This document shows, piece by piece, positions 6,155 through 13,648 of a stretch of DNA of 64,000 nucleotides; position 1 is the stretch's first letter, and each line of letters starts with the position of its first letter. The DNA lies in NCBI GenBank assembly GCA_020635795.1, contig JACJZD010000001.1, positions 939,001 through 1,003,000 on the forward strand. Reading direction: 5' to 3'. The translations under genes were made by a program, and so were the position numbers. The notes under the pieces are model-generated. The model worked only from the letters and a program-made list of their open reading frames with translations. It did not search any database and was not told the DNA's origin. Origin of the DNA: Flavobacteriales bacterium. GTDB taxonomy: Bacteria; Bacteroidota; Bacteroidia; Flavobacteriales_E; Vicingaceae.

Positions 6155-8956
6155 ATGGAAATAGTAAGTTATATCGTTAATGGAAAGGAATACAAAGTTA
6201 TTGTAGAGCCACACGATACTTTAGCGAAGGTTTTACGAGAAAAAATAAATTTAACAGGTACAAAGCTGGGTTGTGAGCAGGCAAGTTGTGGTGCTTGTAC
6301 TGTTTTTGTTGATGGAAAAGCTGTTCAAAGTTGTGTTACTCCAGCATTAAGAGTTGCAGGATGTGTAATTACGACCATTGAGGGCGTTGCTGACCAAAAT
6401 AAACTGCATAAGCTACAAGAGAAATTTGTTGAAAAAGGTGCCATACAATGTGGTTATTGCACTCCTGGTATGATTATGACTTCGTTAGATTTTTTAGAAG
6501 AAAACCCTAATCCTTCTACCGATGAAATTAAAGAAGCATTATCAGGAAATTTATGTAGATGTACTGGGTACAAAAAAATTATTGAAGCTGTTGAATCATA
6601 CGTAAAAGAAGAAAATCATCTTCATCCACCTTTAGGACATCTTCCAAAAAGTGATGCTTCAAAATTTAAAATGGTTGGACAGGGTAGACCATATATTGAA
6701 TCAACAAAAAAAGTTCAAGGAACAGCTGATTATGCTGATGACATTAAAATTAAAAATGCCTTATGTTGTAAGTTTTTGAGAAGTACGCACGCTCATGCTA
6801 AAATCAATAAAATAGATATTAAAGCTGCTTTGGCATTGCCTGGAGTAAGAGCCGTTATTACTGGTAAAGAACTACCTATAAAGTTTGGTGTTTTACCTAT
6901 TTCGCAAGATGAAACAGCAATGGCTGTAGAAAAAACAAGGTATATTGGCGAAATTGTTGCTGCTGTTGCTGCAGATACAGAAGAAATTGCTCAACAAGCA
7001 TGTGCTTTAATTAAATTAGATTATACACCATTACGACCATTTTTTGATATGGAAGAATGTTGTGAAGACATTGGTGATTACGAGAAAATTCACGAATACG
7101 GAAAATTTAACAACAACATTCATAAAAAGGCTGAATTACGTTTTGGAAACCAACAAGAAGGTTTAGCTGCTGCCGACCATAAAGTTAAAGTTGATTTTGA
7201 TTTTCAAGGAATTAATCACGGGTTTACTGAACCGCATGCTGCAACTGCATGGTGGGACGAAAATGGGTTAACTATTATTACGGCAACCCAAGTGCCACAT
7301 TATTTACATCGATATTTAGCCAAAGTATTAGAAGTTCCAATGAATAGAGTTAGGGTTGTAAAGCCTTATGTTGGAGGTGGTTTTGGTGGTAAATCCGACC
7401 CATTTCCTCATGAAATTATTATTTCACATTTATCTAGAATTCTAGGACAACCTGTTAAAATGCGCTTTAATAGAGAAGAAGTGTTTCTAACCAACCATGG
7501 TCGTCACCCATCCAAAATGAGTGTTGAAATGGGAGTTAATAAAGATGGAACTATTCAAGCATTAGATGCCGATATTATAATTGATGGAGGTGCTTATGGT
7601 AGCTTTGGTGTAGTAACATCATATTACAATGGGGTTTTATTACAAGCTCCATACAAAATAAACAACTTTGGATTTAGAACACGTAGGGTTTATACTAATA
7701 AGCCACAATGTGGTGCAATGCGTGGTCATGGTGCTGTAAATTCACGCTATGCTGTAGAAACCATTATTGACCGATTGGCTCATGAAATTGACATGGATCC
7801 ATGTGAAATGAGATTGAAAAATTTTCTTGATGGAAATACCTTAACGGTTGGTCAGTATAGAATAACGTCAAACGGAAGTAGAGAATCCTTACAAAAAGTA
7901 ATGGACTTGTCGGATTGGAAAAACAAGTTTAAAAAATTACCAGAAGGGTATGGAATAGGCGTGGCTTGTGGTTTTTTTATTAGCGGTAGTGCGTTGCCAA
8001 TTCATTGGAATGAATATCCACAATCGGTGGTTCATTTAAAAGTTGATTTAGATGGTAGAGTTTTGGTAACATCAGGTGCTAGTGATATTGGACAAGGAAG
8101 TGACACCATGTTGGCTATTATTGTTGCCGAAGTGTTAGGATTGAGTTTAGATAACATTTTTGTTGTAGCTGCCGACACAACACTAACTCCAATAGATTTA
8201 GGTAGTTATTCTAGCCGTGTAACTTTTATGGCTGGTAATGCAGCAAAAACTGCTGCTGAAAACCTGAAAGAACAAATTTTAGACGCAATCTCAATACTTC
8301 ATAATGTTAGTAAAGATGAACTAAACTTCCAAAACGAACGTGTGTTTAGTAATGATGGAAAGGTTGATTTGTCGTGGTCAGAAGCTATTGAAAATTCGAC
8401 ACGAAGAGTGGGCGCTTTAAACAGTACAGGAGCATATAATTCACCAAAATTAGGAGGCGATTTCAAAGGTTCTGGTGCGGGTTTGAGCCCGTCGTACAGT
8501 TTTGGGGCGGTAATTACTGAGGTAAAAGTAGATGCAGCAACAGGACATGTTAAAGTAATTGATATTTGGGGCGCTCACGATGCTGGAAAAGCGTTGAATC
8601 CTTTAGCTGTTGAAGGGCAATTAGAAGGTTCTTGGCACATGGGCTTGGGTCAAGCGTTGAGTGAACAAATGAAGTATTACAATGGCTTATTGGTAAACAG
8701 TAATTTGGTAGATTACAAAATTCCTACCACCAAAGATACTCCGCCAATACACACCAATATTATAGAAACCATCGACCCAGAAGGACCTTTTGGAGCAAAA
8801 GAATGTGGAGAAGGAGCAATTCACCCAGTAATTCCGGCAATAGCCAATGCTATTTTTGATGCTGTTGGTATAAGAGTTACTTCGTTGCCCATAAATTCGG
8901 AAGAGGTATTGAATCAGTTGAAAGTTAAAAGTGAAAAGTTGAAAGTGGTCAAATAA
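6155..8956 (+). CDS. hcrA: 4-hydroxybenzoyl-CoA reductase-like subunit, HcrC-HcrA fusion (2Fe-2S + molybdopterin)
   Basis: The 933-residue protein joins two subunits that are usually separate. Residues 1 to about 155 are the 2Fe-2S subunit, with C40, C45, C48, C60 for the plant-type cluster and C99, C102, C134, C136 for the second. From about residue 175 it is the molybdopterin subunit of the xanthine-oxidase family (GGGFGGKSDPFPHE, MRGHGAVNSRYA, LGSYSSRVTFM, GAKECGEGAIHP near the end). The summed length equals HcrC plus HcrA of Thauera as I recall them. The enzyme would remove the phenolic hydroxyl of 4-hydroxybenzoyl-CoA by reduction. The C-terminal tail LKVKSEKLKVVK is encoded by a low-complexity repeat and looks like a late extension. 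Substrate is inferred from HcrB and the bcr neighbours. Confidence 0.8.
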   Translation: MEIVSYIVNGKEYKVIVEPHDTLAKVLREKINLTGTKLGCEQASCGACTVFVDGKAVQSCVTPALRVAGCVITTIEGVADQNKLHKLQEKFVEKGAIQCGYCTPGMIMTSLDFLEENPNPSTDEIKEALSGNLCRCTGYKKIIEAVESYVKEENHLHPPLGHLPKSDASKFKMVGQGRPYIESTKKVQGTADYADDIKIKNALCCKFLRSTHAHAKINKIDIKAALALPGVRAVITGKELPIKFGVLPISQDETAMAVEKTRYIGEIVAAVAADTEEIAQQACALIKLDYTPLRPFFDMEECCEDIGDYEKIHEYGKFNNNIHKKAELRFGNQQEGLAAADHKVKVDFDFQGINHGFTEPHAATAWWDENGLTIITATQVPHYLHRYLAKVLEVPMNRVRVVKPYVGGGFGGKSDPFPHEIIISHLSRILGQPVKMRFNREEVFLTNHGRHPSKMSVEMGVNKDGTIQALDADIIIDGGAYGSFGVVTSYYNGVLLQAPYKINNFGFRTRRVYTNKPQCGAMRGHGAVNSRYAVETIIDRLAHEIDMDPCEMRLKNFLDGNTLTVGQYRITSNGSRESLQKVMDLSDWKNKFKKLPEGYGIGVACGFFISGSALPIHWNEYPQSVVHLKVDLDGRVLVTSGASDIGQGSDTMLAIIVAEVLGLSLDNIFVVAADTTLTPIDLGSYSSRVTFMAGNAAKTAAENLKEQILDAISILHNVSKDELNFQNERVFSNDGKVDLSWSEAIENSTRRVGALNSTGAYNSPKLGGDFKGSGAGLSPSYSFGAVITEVKVDAATGHVKVIDIWGAHDAGKALNPLAVEGQLEGSWHMGLGQALSEQMKYYNGLLVNSNLVDYKIPTTKDTPPIHTNIIETIDPEGPFGAKECGEGAIHPVIPAIANAIFDAVGIRVTSLPINSEEVLNQLKVKSEKLKVVK

Positions 8957-9004
8957 ACAATCCATTTCAACTTTATAAACTTTAATCTTTACAAACTTTA
9001 AACT
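8916..9004. repeat. Degenerate AAAGTTG repeats in opposite orientation across the hcrA stop
   Basis: The last codons of the hydroxylase gene (8916-8946) consist of AAAGTTG-like units. The spacer after the stop (8964-9004) has the same kind of unit in inverse orientation (CAACTTT, AAACTTT, AAACTTTAAAC). The two halves could pair imperfectly in the mRNA between the two subunit genes. Confidence 0.5.
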
Positions 9005-9011
9005 AATAAAA

Positions 9012-9944
9012 ATGATTGCAGAAAAAAAATACATCATTGCAACAACAGTTGAAGAAGCAATAAGTCATGCAAAAGCCCATTTGGGTAATTTTAAATATTT
9101 ATCGGGTGGAACCGATGTAATGGTTAATCGTTTTCAAGGAAATGAAACCTCTGATTGTTTGATAGATTTAACCAAAATTAAAGCTTTAAAAGGAATTGAA
9201 AAACAAAACGATTATCTTCGAATAGGGGCTTTAGAAATTTTAGAAGAATTAAAATTTAATCAAGCCATTAAAAACGAATTCCCAATGCTTATTGAAGCAG
9301 CTCTTTCGGTAGGTTCGCCATTGATTAGAAAAACAGCTACAATTGGAGGTAATGTATTGTGCGAAAATCGTTGTTTGTATTACAATCAATCGGAATGGTG
9401 GAGAGAATCTATTGGTTATTGTTTAAAATGCGATGGAGATATTTGTATAGCAACTCAAGGTAAGAATGCTTGTTTTTCGGAATTGGTTTCTGATACAGCT
9501 CCAGCTTTAATAGCTATGGATGCAGAAATTGAATACATAGATTTTAATGGAACACAACGTCAAAAACTTGAATCTATTTATTCTGGTGATGGTGTAAAAC
9601 CTAGAAACTTGCCCGAAGAAGCAATAGTTACAGCTATATATTTACCTCTAGGCAGGGAGTTTAAAACGGCGTTTTATAAATTACGTGAGCGTGAAAGTTT
9701 AGAATTTACATCACTAACTTCTGCTTTAGCAATAGACAAAGCGGGAAAGATAAAAATTGCATTATCTGGCGTAGACCCAAAAGCTGTTGTAGTTGAAGGA
9801 TTGAGTACTGATGATAAACAAGAACTAATTAAAAAAGCCATAAAGGGTTCTAGAACTGTTGATAATGATATGTATTCTCGAAAGTACCGCAGAGAAATGA
9901 TTAGTGTGTATTTAAATAGAAGTTTTGAAAAAATTGAGCTATAA
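9012..9944 (+). CDS. hcrB: 4-hydroxybenzoyl-CoA reductase-like FAD subunit with extra [4Fe-4S] cluster
   Basis: The 310-residue protein is a FAD-binding subunit of a molybdenum hydroxylase (YLSGGTDVMV near residue 29, TATIGGNVLCE near 108, CO-dehydrogenase C-terminal domain after about 205). Between these lies an insert with C121, C137, C145 and C154 around YYNQSEWWRESIGYCLKC. The spacing (15, 7 and 8 residues between) matches that of the four cysteines I recall holding the extra [4Fe-4S] cluster in Thauera HcrB (122, 138, 146, 155). Ordinary xanthine and CO dehydrogenase FAD subunits lack this insert. This is the strongest evidence that the complex is a 4-hydroxybenzoyl-CoA reductase, taking electrons in reverse from low-potential ferredoxin. 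Confidence 0.85.
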   Translation: MIAEKKYIIATTVEEAISHAKAHLGNFKYLSGGTDVMVNRFQGNETSDCLIDLTKIKALKGIEKQNDYLRIGALEILEELKFNQAIKNEFPMLIEAALSVGSPLIRKTATIGGNVLCENRCLYYNQSEWWRESIGYCLKCDGDICIATQGKNACFSELVSDTAPALIAMDAEIEYIDFNGTQRQKLESIYSGDGVKPRNLPEEAIVTAIYLPLGREFKTAFYKLRERESLEFTSLTSALAIDKAGKIKIALSGVDPKAVVVEGLSTDDKQELIKKAIKGSRTVDNDMYSRKYRREMISVYLNRSFEKIEL

Positions 9945-9962
9945 TTTTAATAAAGGATGTTT

Positions 9963-9992
9963 TTGTCTTTTATTATTTTATTGTTAATTTTG
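9963..9992 (+). promoter_or_regulatory. Bacteroidota-type promoter before the hemerythrin gene
   Basis: TTG at 9963-9965, then 19 nt, then TAATTTTG at 9985-9992, a full match to the -33/-7 pattern of this phylum. The start codon is 84 nt past the -7 box. It implies that the hemerythrin gene is transcribed separately from the hcr operon. Confidence 0.6.
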
Positions 9993-10075
9993 ATCTTATA
10001 AACATACCTAACTCTCAGTTTAAAACGAAGTATAAAACACAAAATTGAATGAGAGGAAGTAAAAAATCTATATAA

Positions 10076-10603
10076 ATGGAAAATAATCCTTTAAGTGTAA
10101 TGTATGCAGAGCATGACGTTATAATGAAAGCAGAAAAAATTATAGACAACATTGATGGTCTTTGGGAAAAAGATTCTGCAACCTATATTGAAATTGTTGA
10201 CAATTTAGTATTGTTTTTTAAAGAGTATGCTGATGGATATCATCACCGTAAGGAGGAGGAAGTATTGTTTCCTGCCGTTTACAATCATCCCGATTTTGTA
10301 TTGCAGGGGATTATTGATGAATTTGAACAACATCACGAAAGTTTTAGAGATTACACTCAAGAAATTCAAGAAGCTTTGGATAACGAGGAATTTCCAAAAT
10401 CGTACAACTTACTTCAAGAGTATTGCAATGATTTATTAGACCATATTGCCGCCGAAAACGAAGAATTATTTGTTTTGGCAGAGAATTTATTGAGTGAAAA
10501 TGAATTAGAAACAATTTTTTTTAAGTTTAAAGATATAGATATGGAGCTTGGTGAGGCACGTAAAGTGGAGTTAGAGAAAAGCATAGAAAATATTTTAGTT
10601 TAA
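10076..10603 (+). CDS. Hemerythrin-like HHE-domain protein
   Basis: The 175-residue, all-helical protein carries the spaced His/Glu pattern of hemerythrin-like proteins: MYAEHD near residue 13, YHHRKEEEVLFP near residue 55, EQHHESF near residue 85 and HIAAENEELF near residue 122. These residues would bind a di-iron centre that binds or senses O2 or NO. There is no signal peptide, so it is cytosolic. It lies just after the predicted oxygen-sensitive aromatic operon but has its own promoter. A protective or sensing role is inference; the DUF438/YtfE repair class is a possible alternative. Confidence 0.78.
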   Translation: MENNPLSVMYAEHDVIMKAEKIIDNIDGLWEKDSATYIEIVDNLVLFFKEYADGYHHRKEEEVLFPAVYNHPDFVLQGIIDEFEQHHESFRDYTQEIQEALDNEEFPKSYNLLQEYCNDLLDHIAAENEELFVLAENLLSENELETIFFKFKDIDMELGEARKVELEKSIENILV

Positions 10604-10613
10604 ATCATTTTAT

Positions 10614-10621
10614 TAGCTTTG
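10614..10621 (+). promoter_or_regulatory. -7 box TAGCTTTG before phnA
   Basis: An 8-bp match to TAnnTTTG, 18 nt before the phnA start. No TTG at the expected upstream distance, so support is partial. Confidence 0.4.
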
Positions 10622-10639
10622 TTTTTTTAATAATACAAC

Positions 10640-10981
10640 ATGCAAGAAGAAATAACCCCGTGTCCTAAATGTAATTCCCCTTATGGATATCCAACTAATA
10701 ATAATTTATTTGCTTGTCCTGAGTGTGGTTACGAATGGAGTCCTGAAGAGTTAGCAGCAGAATATGAATTGGTTGTGAAAGATGCTAATGGAAACAAATT
10801 GAATAATGGTGATGATGTGGTAATTGTTAAAGATTTACCAGTTAAAGGCTATTCGAAATCGATAAAAGTAGGAACAAAAGTAAAAAACATACGATTGGTA
10901 GAGGGCGACCATAATATTGATTGTAAAGTTGATGGTTTTGGAGCTATGGCTTTAAAATCGGAGTTTGTTAAAAAAGCTTAG
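10640..10981 (+). CDS. phnA: PhnA/YjdM family zinc-ribbon protein
   Basis: The 113-residue protein has an N-terminal zinc ribbon ([10 protein letters not shown] and CPECGYEW, residues 8 to about 32) followed by the compact PhnA domain with [24 protein letters not shown]. The family is widespread and often called alkylphosphonate-utilisation protein, but it has no established phosphonate reaction and no phn genes are nearby. The length is typical. The next gene starts inside its last codons. Confidence 0.88.
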   Translation: MQEEITPCPKCNSPYGYPTNNNLFACPECGYEWSPEELAAEYELVVKDANGNKLNNGDDVVIVKDLPVKGYSKSIKVGTKVKNIRLVEGDHNIDCKVDGFGAMALKSEFVKKA

Positions 10982-11924
10982 TGCAAATCTTCTGTTTTTG
11001 AATACCTCAAAACCTTACAACGATTATTCGTCGTTTATTAAGCAAAAATTTAACGAACGAGTTCAAAAAATTTCGCTAAATACGGGGTTTACCTGTCCAA
11101 ATCGCGATGGTACAAAAGGAGTAGGAGGTTGCACGTATTGTAACAACAACACTTTCAATCCATATTATTGTAAACCAAGTAAAAGTATAACTCAGCAGTT
11201 AGATGAAGGGATTTCATTTTTCTCAAAAAAATACAAAACACAACAATACTTAGCTTATTTTCAGGCGTATACCAATACCTATGCCGATGTTTATATAGTT
11301 AAAGAGTTGTATTTAGAAGCTATTAATCATCCAAATGTTATAGGTTTAGTAATTGGAACACGACCTGATTGTATTAATGAAGATTTGATAAATTTTTTGT
11401 CGGATTTAGCTAAAACTCATTACATAGCTTTGGAATTTGGGGTGGAAAGCACATTAAACAGAACACTTGATTTAATTAATCGCTGCCATACTTTCGAAGA
11501 AACCATTGCAGCTTACGAGTTGGCTAAAAATAAAGGGTTGCATTTAGGAGCTCATTTAATTATTGGTCTACCTAGAGAAACACGAGCAGAAATGCTCAAA
11601 CATGCTGTTGAAATTTCTAAACTACCGATTAACACACTAAAAATACATCAACTGCAAATTGTAAAACATACCAAAATGGCTTTACAATTAAAAACAGAAC
11701 CAGCCATATTCGAGTTGTTTGAAGCAGAAGAATACATCGATTTTATTTGCGATTTTGTGGCATTACTCCGACCAAACATTATCATTGAACGCTTTATTAG
11801 TGAATCACCCAGTCATTTATTACTTGCTCCAAAATGGGGTGGGATTAAAAACTTCGAAATGGTAGTTAAAATAGAAAAACGGATGGAGGAAAAGAATCTG
11901 TGGCAGGGAAAGTATTTTAACTAA
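10965..11924 (+). CDS. YhcC-type (TIGR01212-like) radical SAM protein
   Basis: The protein has the unusual radical-SAM cysteine pattern of the YhcC family, C-X11-C-X2-C in GFTCPNRDG...GGCTYCNN, followed by [24 protein letters not shown] and [12 protein letters not shown]. The cellular reaction of YhcC is not firmly known; tRNA-linked roles have been discussed for the wider Elp3-like class. There is no ATG before the conserved core. TTG at 10965 (overlapping phnA by 17 bp) or TTG at 10998 are the candidate starts, so the N-terminus is uncertain by 11 residues. Confidence 0.85.
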   Translation: MLKKLSANLLFLNTSKPYNDYSSFIKQKFNERVQKISLNTGFTCPNRDGTKGVGGCTYCNNNTFNPYYCKPSKSITQQLDEGISFFSKKYKTQQYLAYFQAYTNTYADVYIVKELYLEAINHPNVIGLVIGTRPDCINEDLINFLSDLAKTHYIALEFGVESTLNRTLDLINRCHTFEETIAAYELAKNKGLHLGAHLIIGLPRETRAEMLKHAVEISKLPINTLKIHQLQIVKHTKMALQLKTEPAIFELFEAEEYIDFICDFVALLRPNIIIERFISESPSHLLLAPKWGGIKNFEMVVKIEKRMEEKNLWQGKYFN

Positions 11925-12014
11925 GGGTTTATTAATTACAAGTTAAACTTTAGTATTATTTAAGTTAATAACTATCTTGTATTTTATTTATTTTTAGACC
12001 ATAAAATCTGATAA

Positions 12015-13418
12015 ATGAATTATACAAAAATAAGTGATAACCATATAAAAATGCTTCAACAAATAGTGGGAGTGAAATATGTACTGTTTGATAAGGAGAG
12101 TCTTGAAAAATACGGCCAAGACCAAACAGAAGACTTGATTTTTCATCCAGAAGTAATAGTAAAACCGAGAACGCCACAAGAAATTGCTGAGTTGATGAAA
12201 TTCTGTAATCAAGAATTGATTGCAATAACGCCTAGAGGAGCAGGTACAGGATTGAGTGGAGGAGCATTACCTATAAATAAAGGTGTTTTGTTGTCGATGG
12301 AGCGATTTAATGCAATTATAGAAATAGACGAAAGAAACTTGCAAGCAACCGTTGAACCAGGAGTTATTACAGAAGTTTTTCAAAATACTGTTAAGGAAAA
12401 AGGATTGTTTTATCCCCCAGATCCTGCAAGTAAAGGAAGTTGTTTTATTGGTGGTAACTTGGCTGAAAACTCTGGTGGTACAAAAGCTGTAAAGTATGGT
12501 GTTACAAAAGATTATGTGTTGAATCTTGAAGTAGTTTTGCCAAATGGAGAAATAGTTTGGACTGGTGCCAATACCTTGAAAAATTCAACTGGGTATAATC
12601 TAACACAATTGTTTGTTGGTAGTGAAGGTACTCTTGGAGTTATTACTAAAGCAGTTTTTAAATTGTTGCCTTATCCTAAATTCAATTTATTAATGCTGGT
12701 TCCTTTTTTTAAAGTTGAAGACGCTTGTGCCTCTGTATCAGAAATATTTAAAGCGGGGGTAATTCCATCTGGTATGGAATTTATGGAACGTGATGCAATT
12801 TTGCTTGGAGCTAAATATATTGGAGACAATTCTTTTCAAATTGCTGATAATGTTCAAGCTCATTTATTAATAGAAGTAGATGGGAATGATTTAGATGTTC
12901 TATATAAAGATTGTGAAATTATTACTGAAGTACTACAAAATTTTAATTGTGATGAAATTCTTTTTGCAGATGATAATGCTCAAAAAGAACGATTATGGAA
13001 GATTAGGCGAGTAGTTGGAGAGGCTGTTAAATCACATTCAATTTACAAAGAAGAAGATACAGTGGTTCCAAGAGCTGAGCTTCCAACTTTGTTAAAAGGA
13101 GTAAAAGAGATAGGATCGAAATATGGATTTACCTCTATTTGTTATGGGCATGCTGGAGATGGAAATCTACATGTGAATATTTTGAAAAATAATCTTTCAA
13201 ATGAAGAATGGAATAATAATATTTCATTGGCTATCCGAGAAATATTTTCTTTATGCGTTAAGTTAAAAGGAACGCTATCTGGGGAGCATGGCATTGGATT
13301 AGTTCAAAAAGAATATATGGATATTGCCTTTGCAGATACTCTAATAAAAATTCAAAAGGAAATAAAGATTTTATTTGATAAGAATCAAATATTAAATCCT
13401 GGAAAAATGTTTAAATAA
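12015..13418 (+). CDS. GlcD-like FAD-linked 2-hydroxyacid oxidoreductase
   Basis: The 467-residue flavoprotein has a PCMH-type FAD domain (VIVKPRTPQEIAELMK, TPRGAGTGLSGGALP, GGNLAENSGGTKAVKYG, STGYNLTQLFVGSEGTLG) and the FAD-oxidase C-terminal domain with CYGHAGDGNLHVN and SGEHGIGLVQKEYM. It would oxidise D-lactate, glycolate or another 2-hydroxyacid. No GlcE or GlcF partner is adjacent. The HdrD/GlcF-like proteins at 40613-43133 are possible electron acceptors, but this is speculation. The gene stands alone and ends in a strong hairpin. Confidence 0.85.
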   Translation: MNYTKISDNHIKMLQQIVGVKYVLFDKESLEKYGQDQTEDLIFHPEVIVKPRTPQEIAELMKFCNQELIAITPRGAGTGLSGGALPINKGVLLSMERFNAIIEIDERNLQATVEPGVITEVFQNTVKEKGLFYPPDPASKGSCFIGGNLAENSGGTKAVKYGVTKDYVLNLEVVLPNGEIVWTGANTLKNSTGYNLTQLFVGSEGTLGVITKAVFKLLPYPKFNLLMLVPFFKVEDACASVSEIFKAGVIPSGMEFMERDAILLGAKYIGDNSFQIADNVQAHLLIEVDGNDLDVLYKDCEIITEVLQNFNCDEILFADDNAQKERLWKIRRVVGEAVKSHSIYKEEDTVVPRAELPTLLKGVKEIGSKYGFTSICYGHAGDGNLHVNILKNNLSNEEWNNNISLAIREIFSLCVKLKGTLSGEHGIGLVQKEYMDIAFADTLIKIQKEIKILFDKNQILNPGKMFK

Positions 13419-13420
13419 AA

Positions 13421-13444
13421 AAACCCTGAATGGGTTCAGGGTTT
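13421..13444 (+). terminator. Hairpin terminator after the GlcD-like gene
   Basis: A perfect 10-bp stem AAACCCTGAA/TTCAGGGTTT with a 4-nt loop, 3 nt past the stop. It is preceded by an A-run, but the T-run after it is short. The remaining spacer to 13648 shows no further gene. Confidence 0.7.
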
Positions 13445-13648
13445 CTTAAGGGAGAATAAAATTTTTTAAGACCTATCTATATTAACTTTAAAAACTCCTT
13501 TCAACCAAGACGATTAATATATAAAAAAGGTTGCTTTGACAGAACAACTTTAGGATTCATCGAATAAATAAAATCGCATATTGTTTTATTTAACACAAAT
13601 AACTAATTTTAGTTGCTAATTTTAAAACAAACTAAACTTTAATTAAAC

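Noticed and set aside
6155..9944. Hydroxylase genes as xanthine or CO dehydrogenase
   Set aside because: The FAD subunit has the four-cysteine HcrB insert missing from those enzymes, and no purine or CO genes are nearby.
13445..13648. Possible small RNA or tRNA in the gap before the metalloprotease gene
   Set aside because: No cloverleaf, no clear promoter box and no strong hairpin beyond the terminator at 13421-13444.
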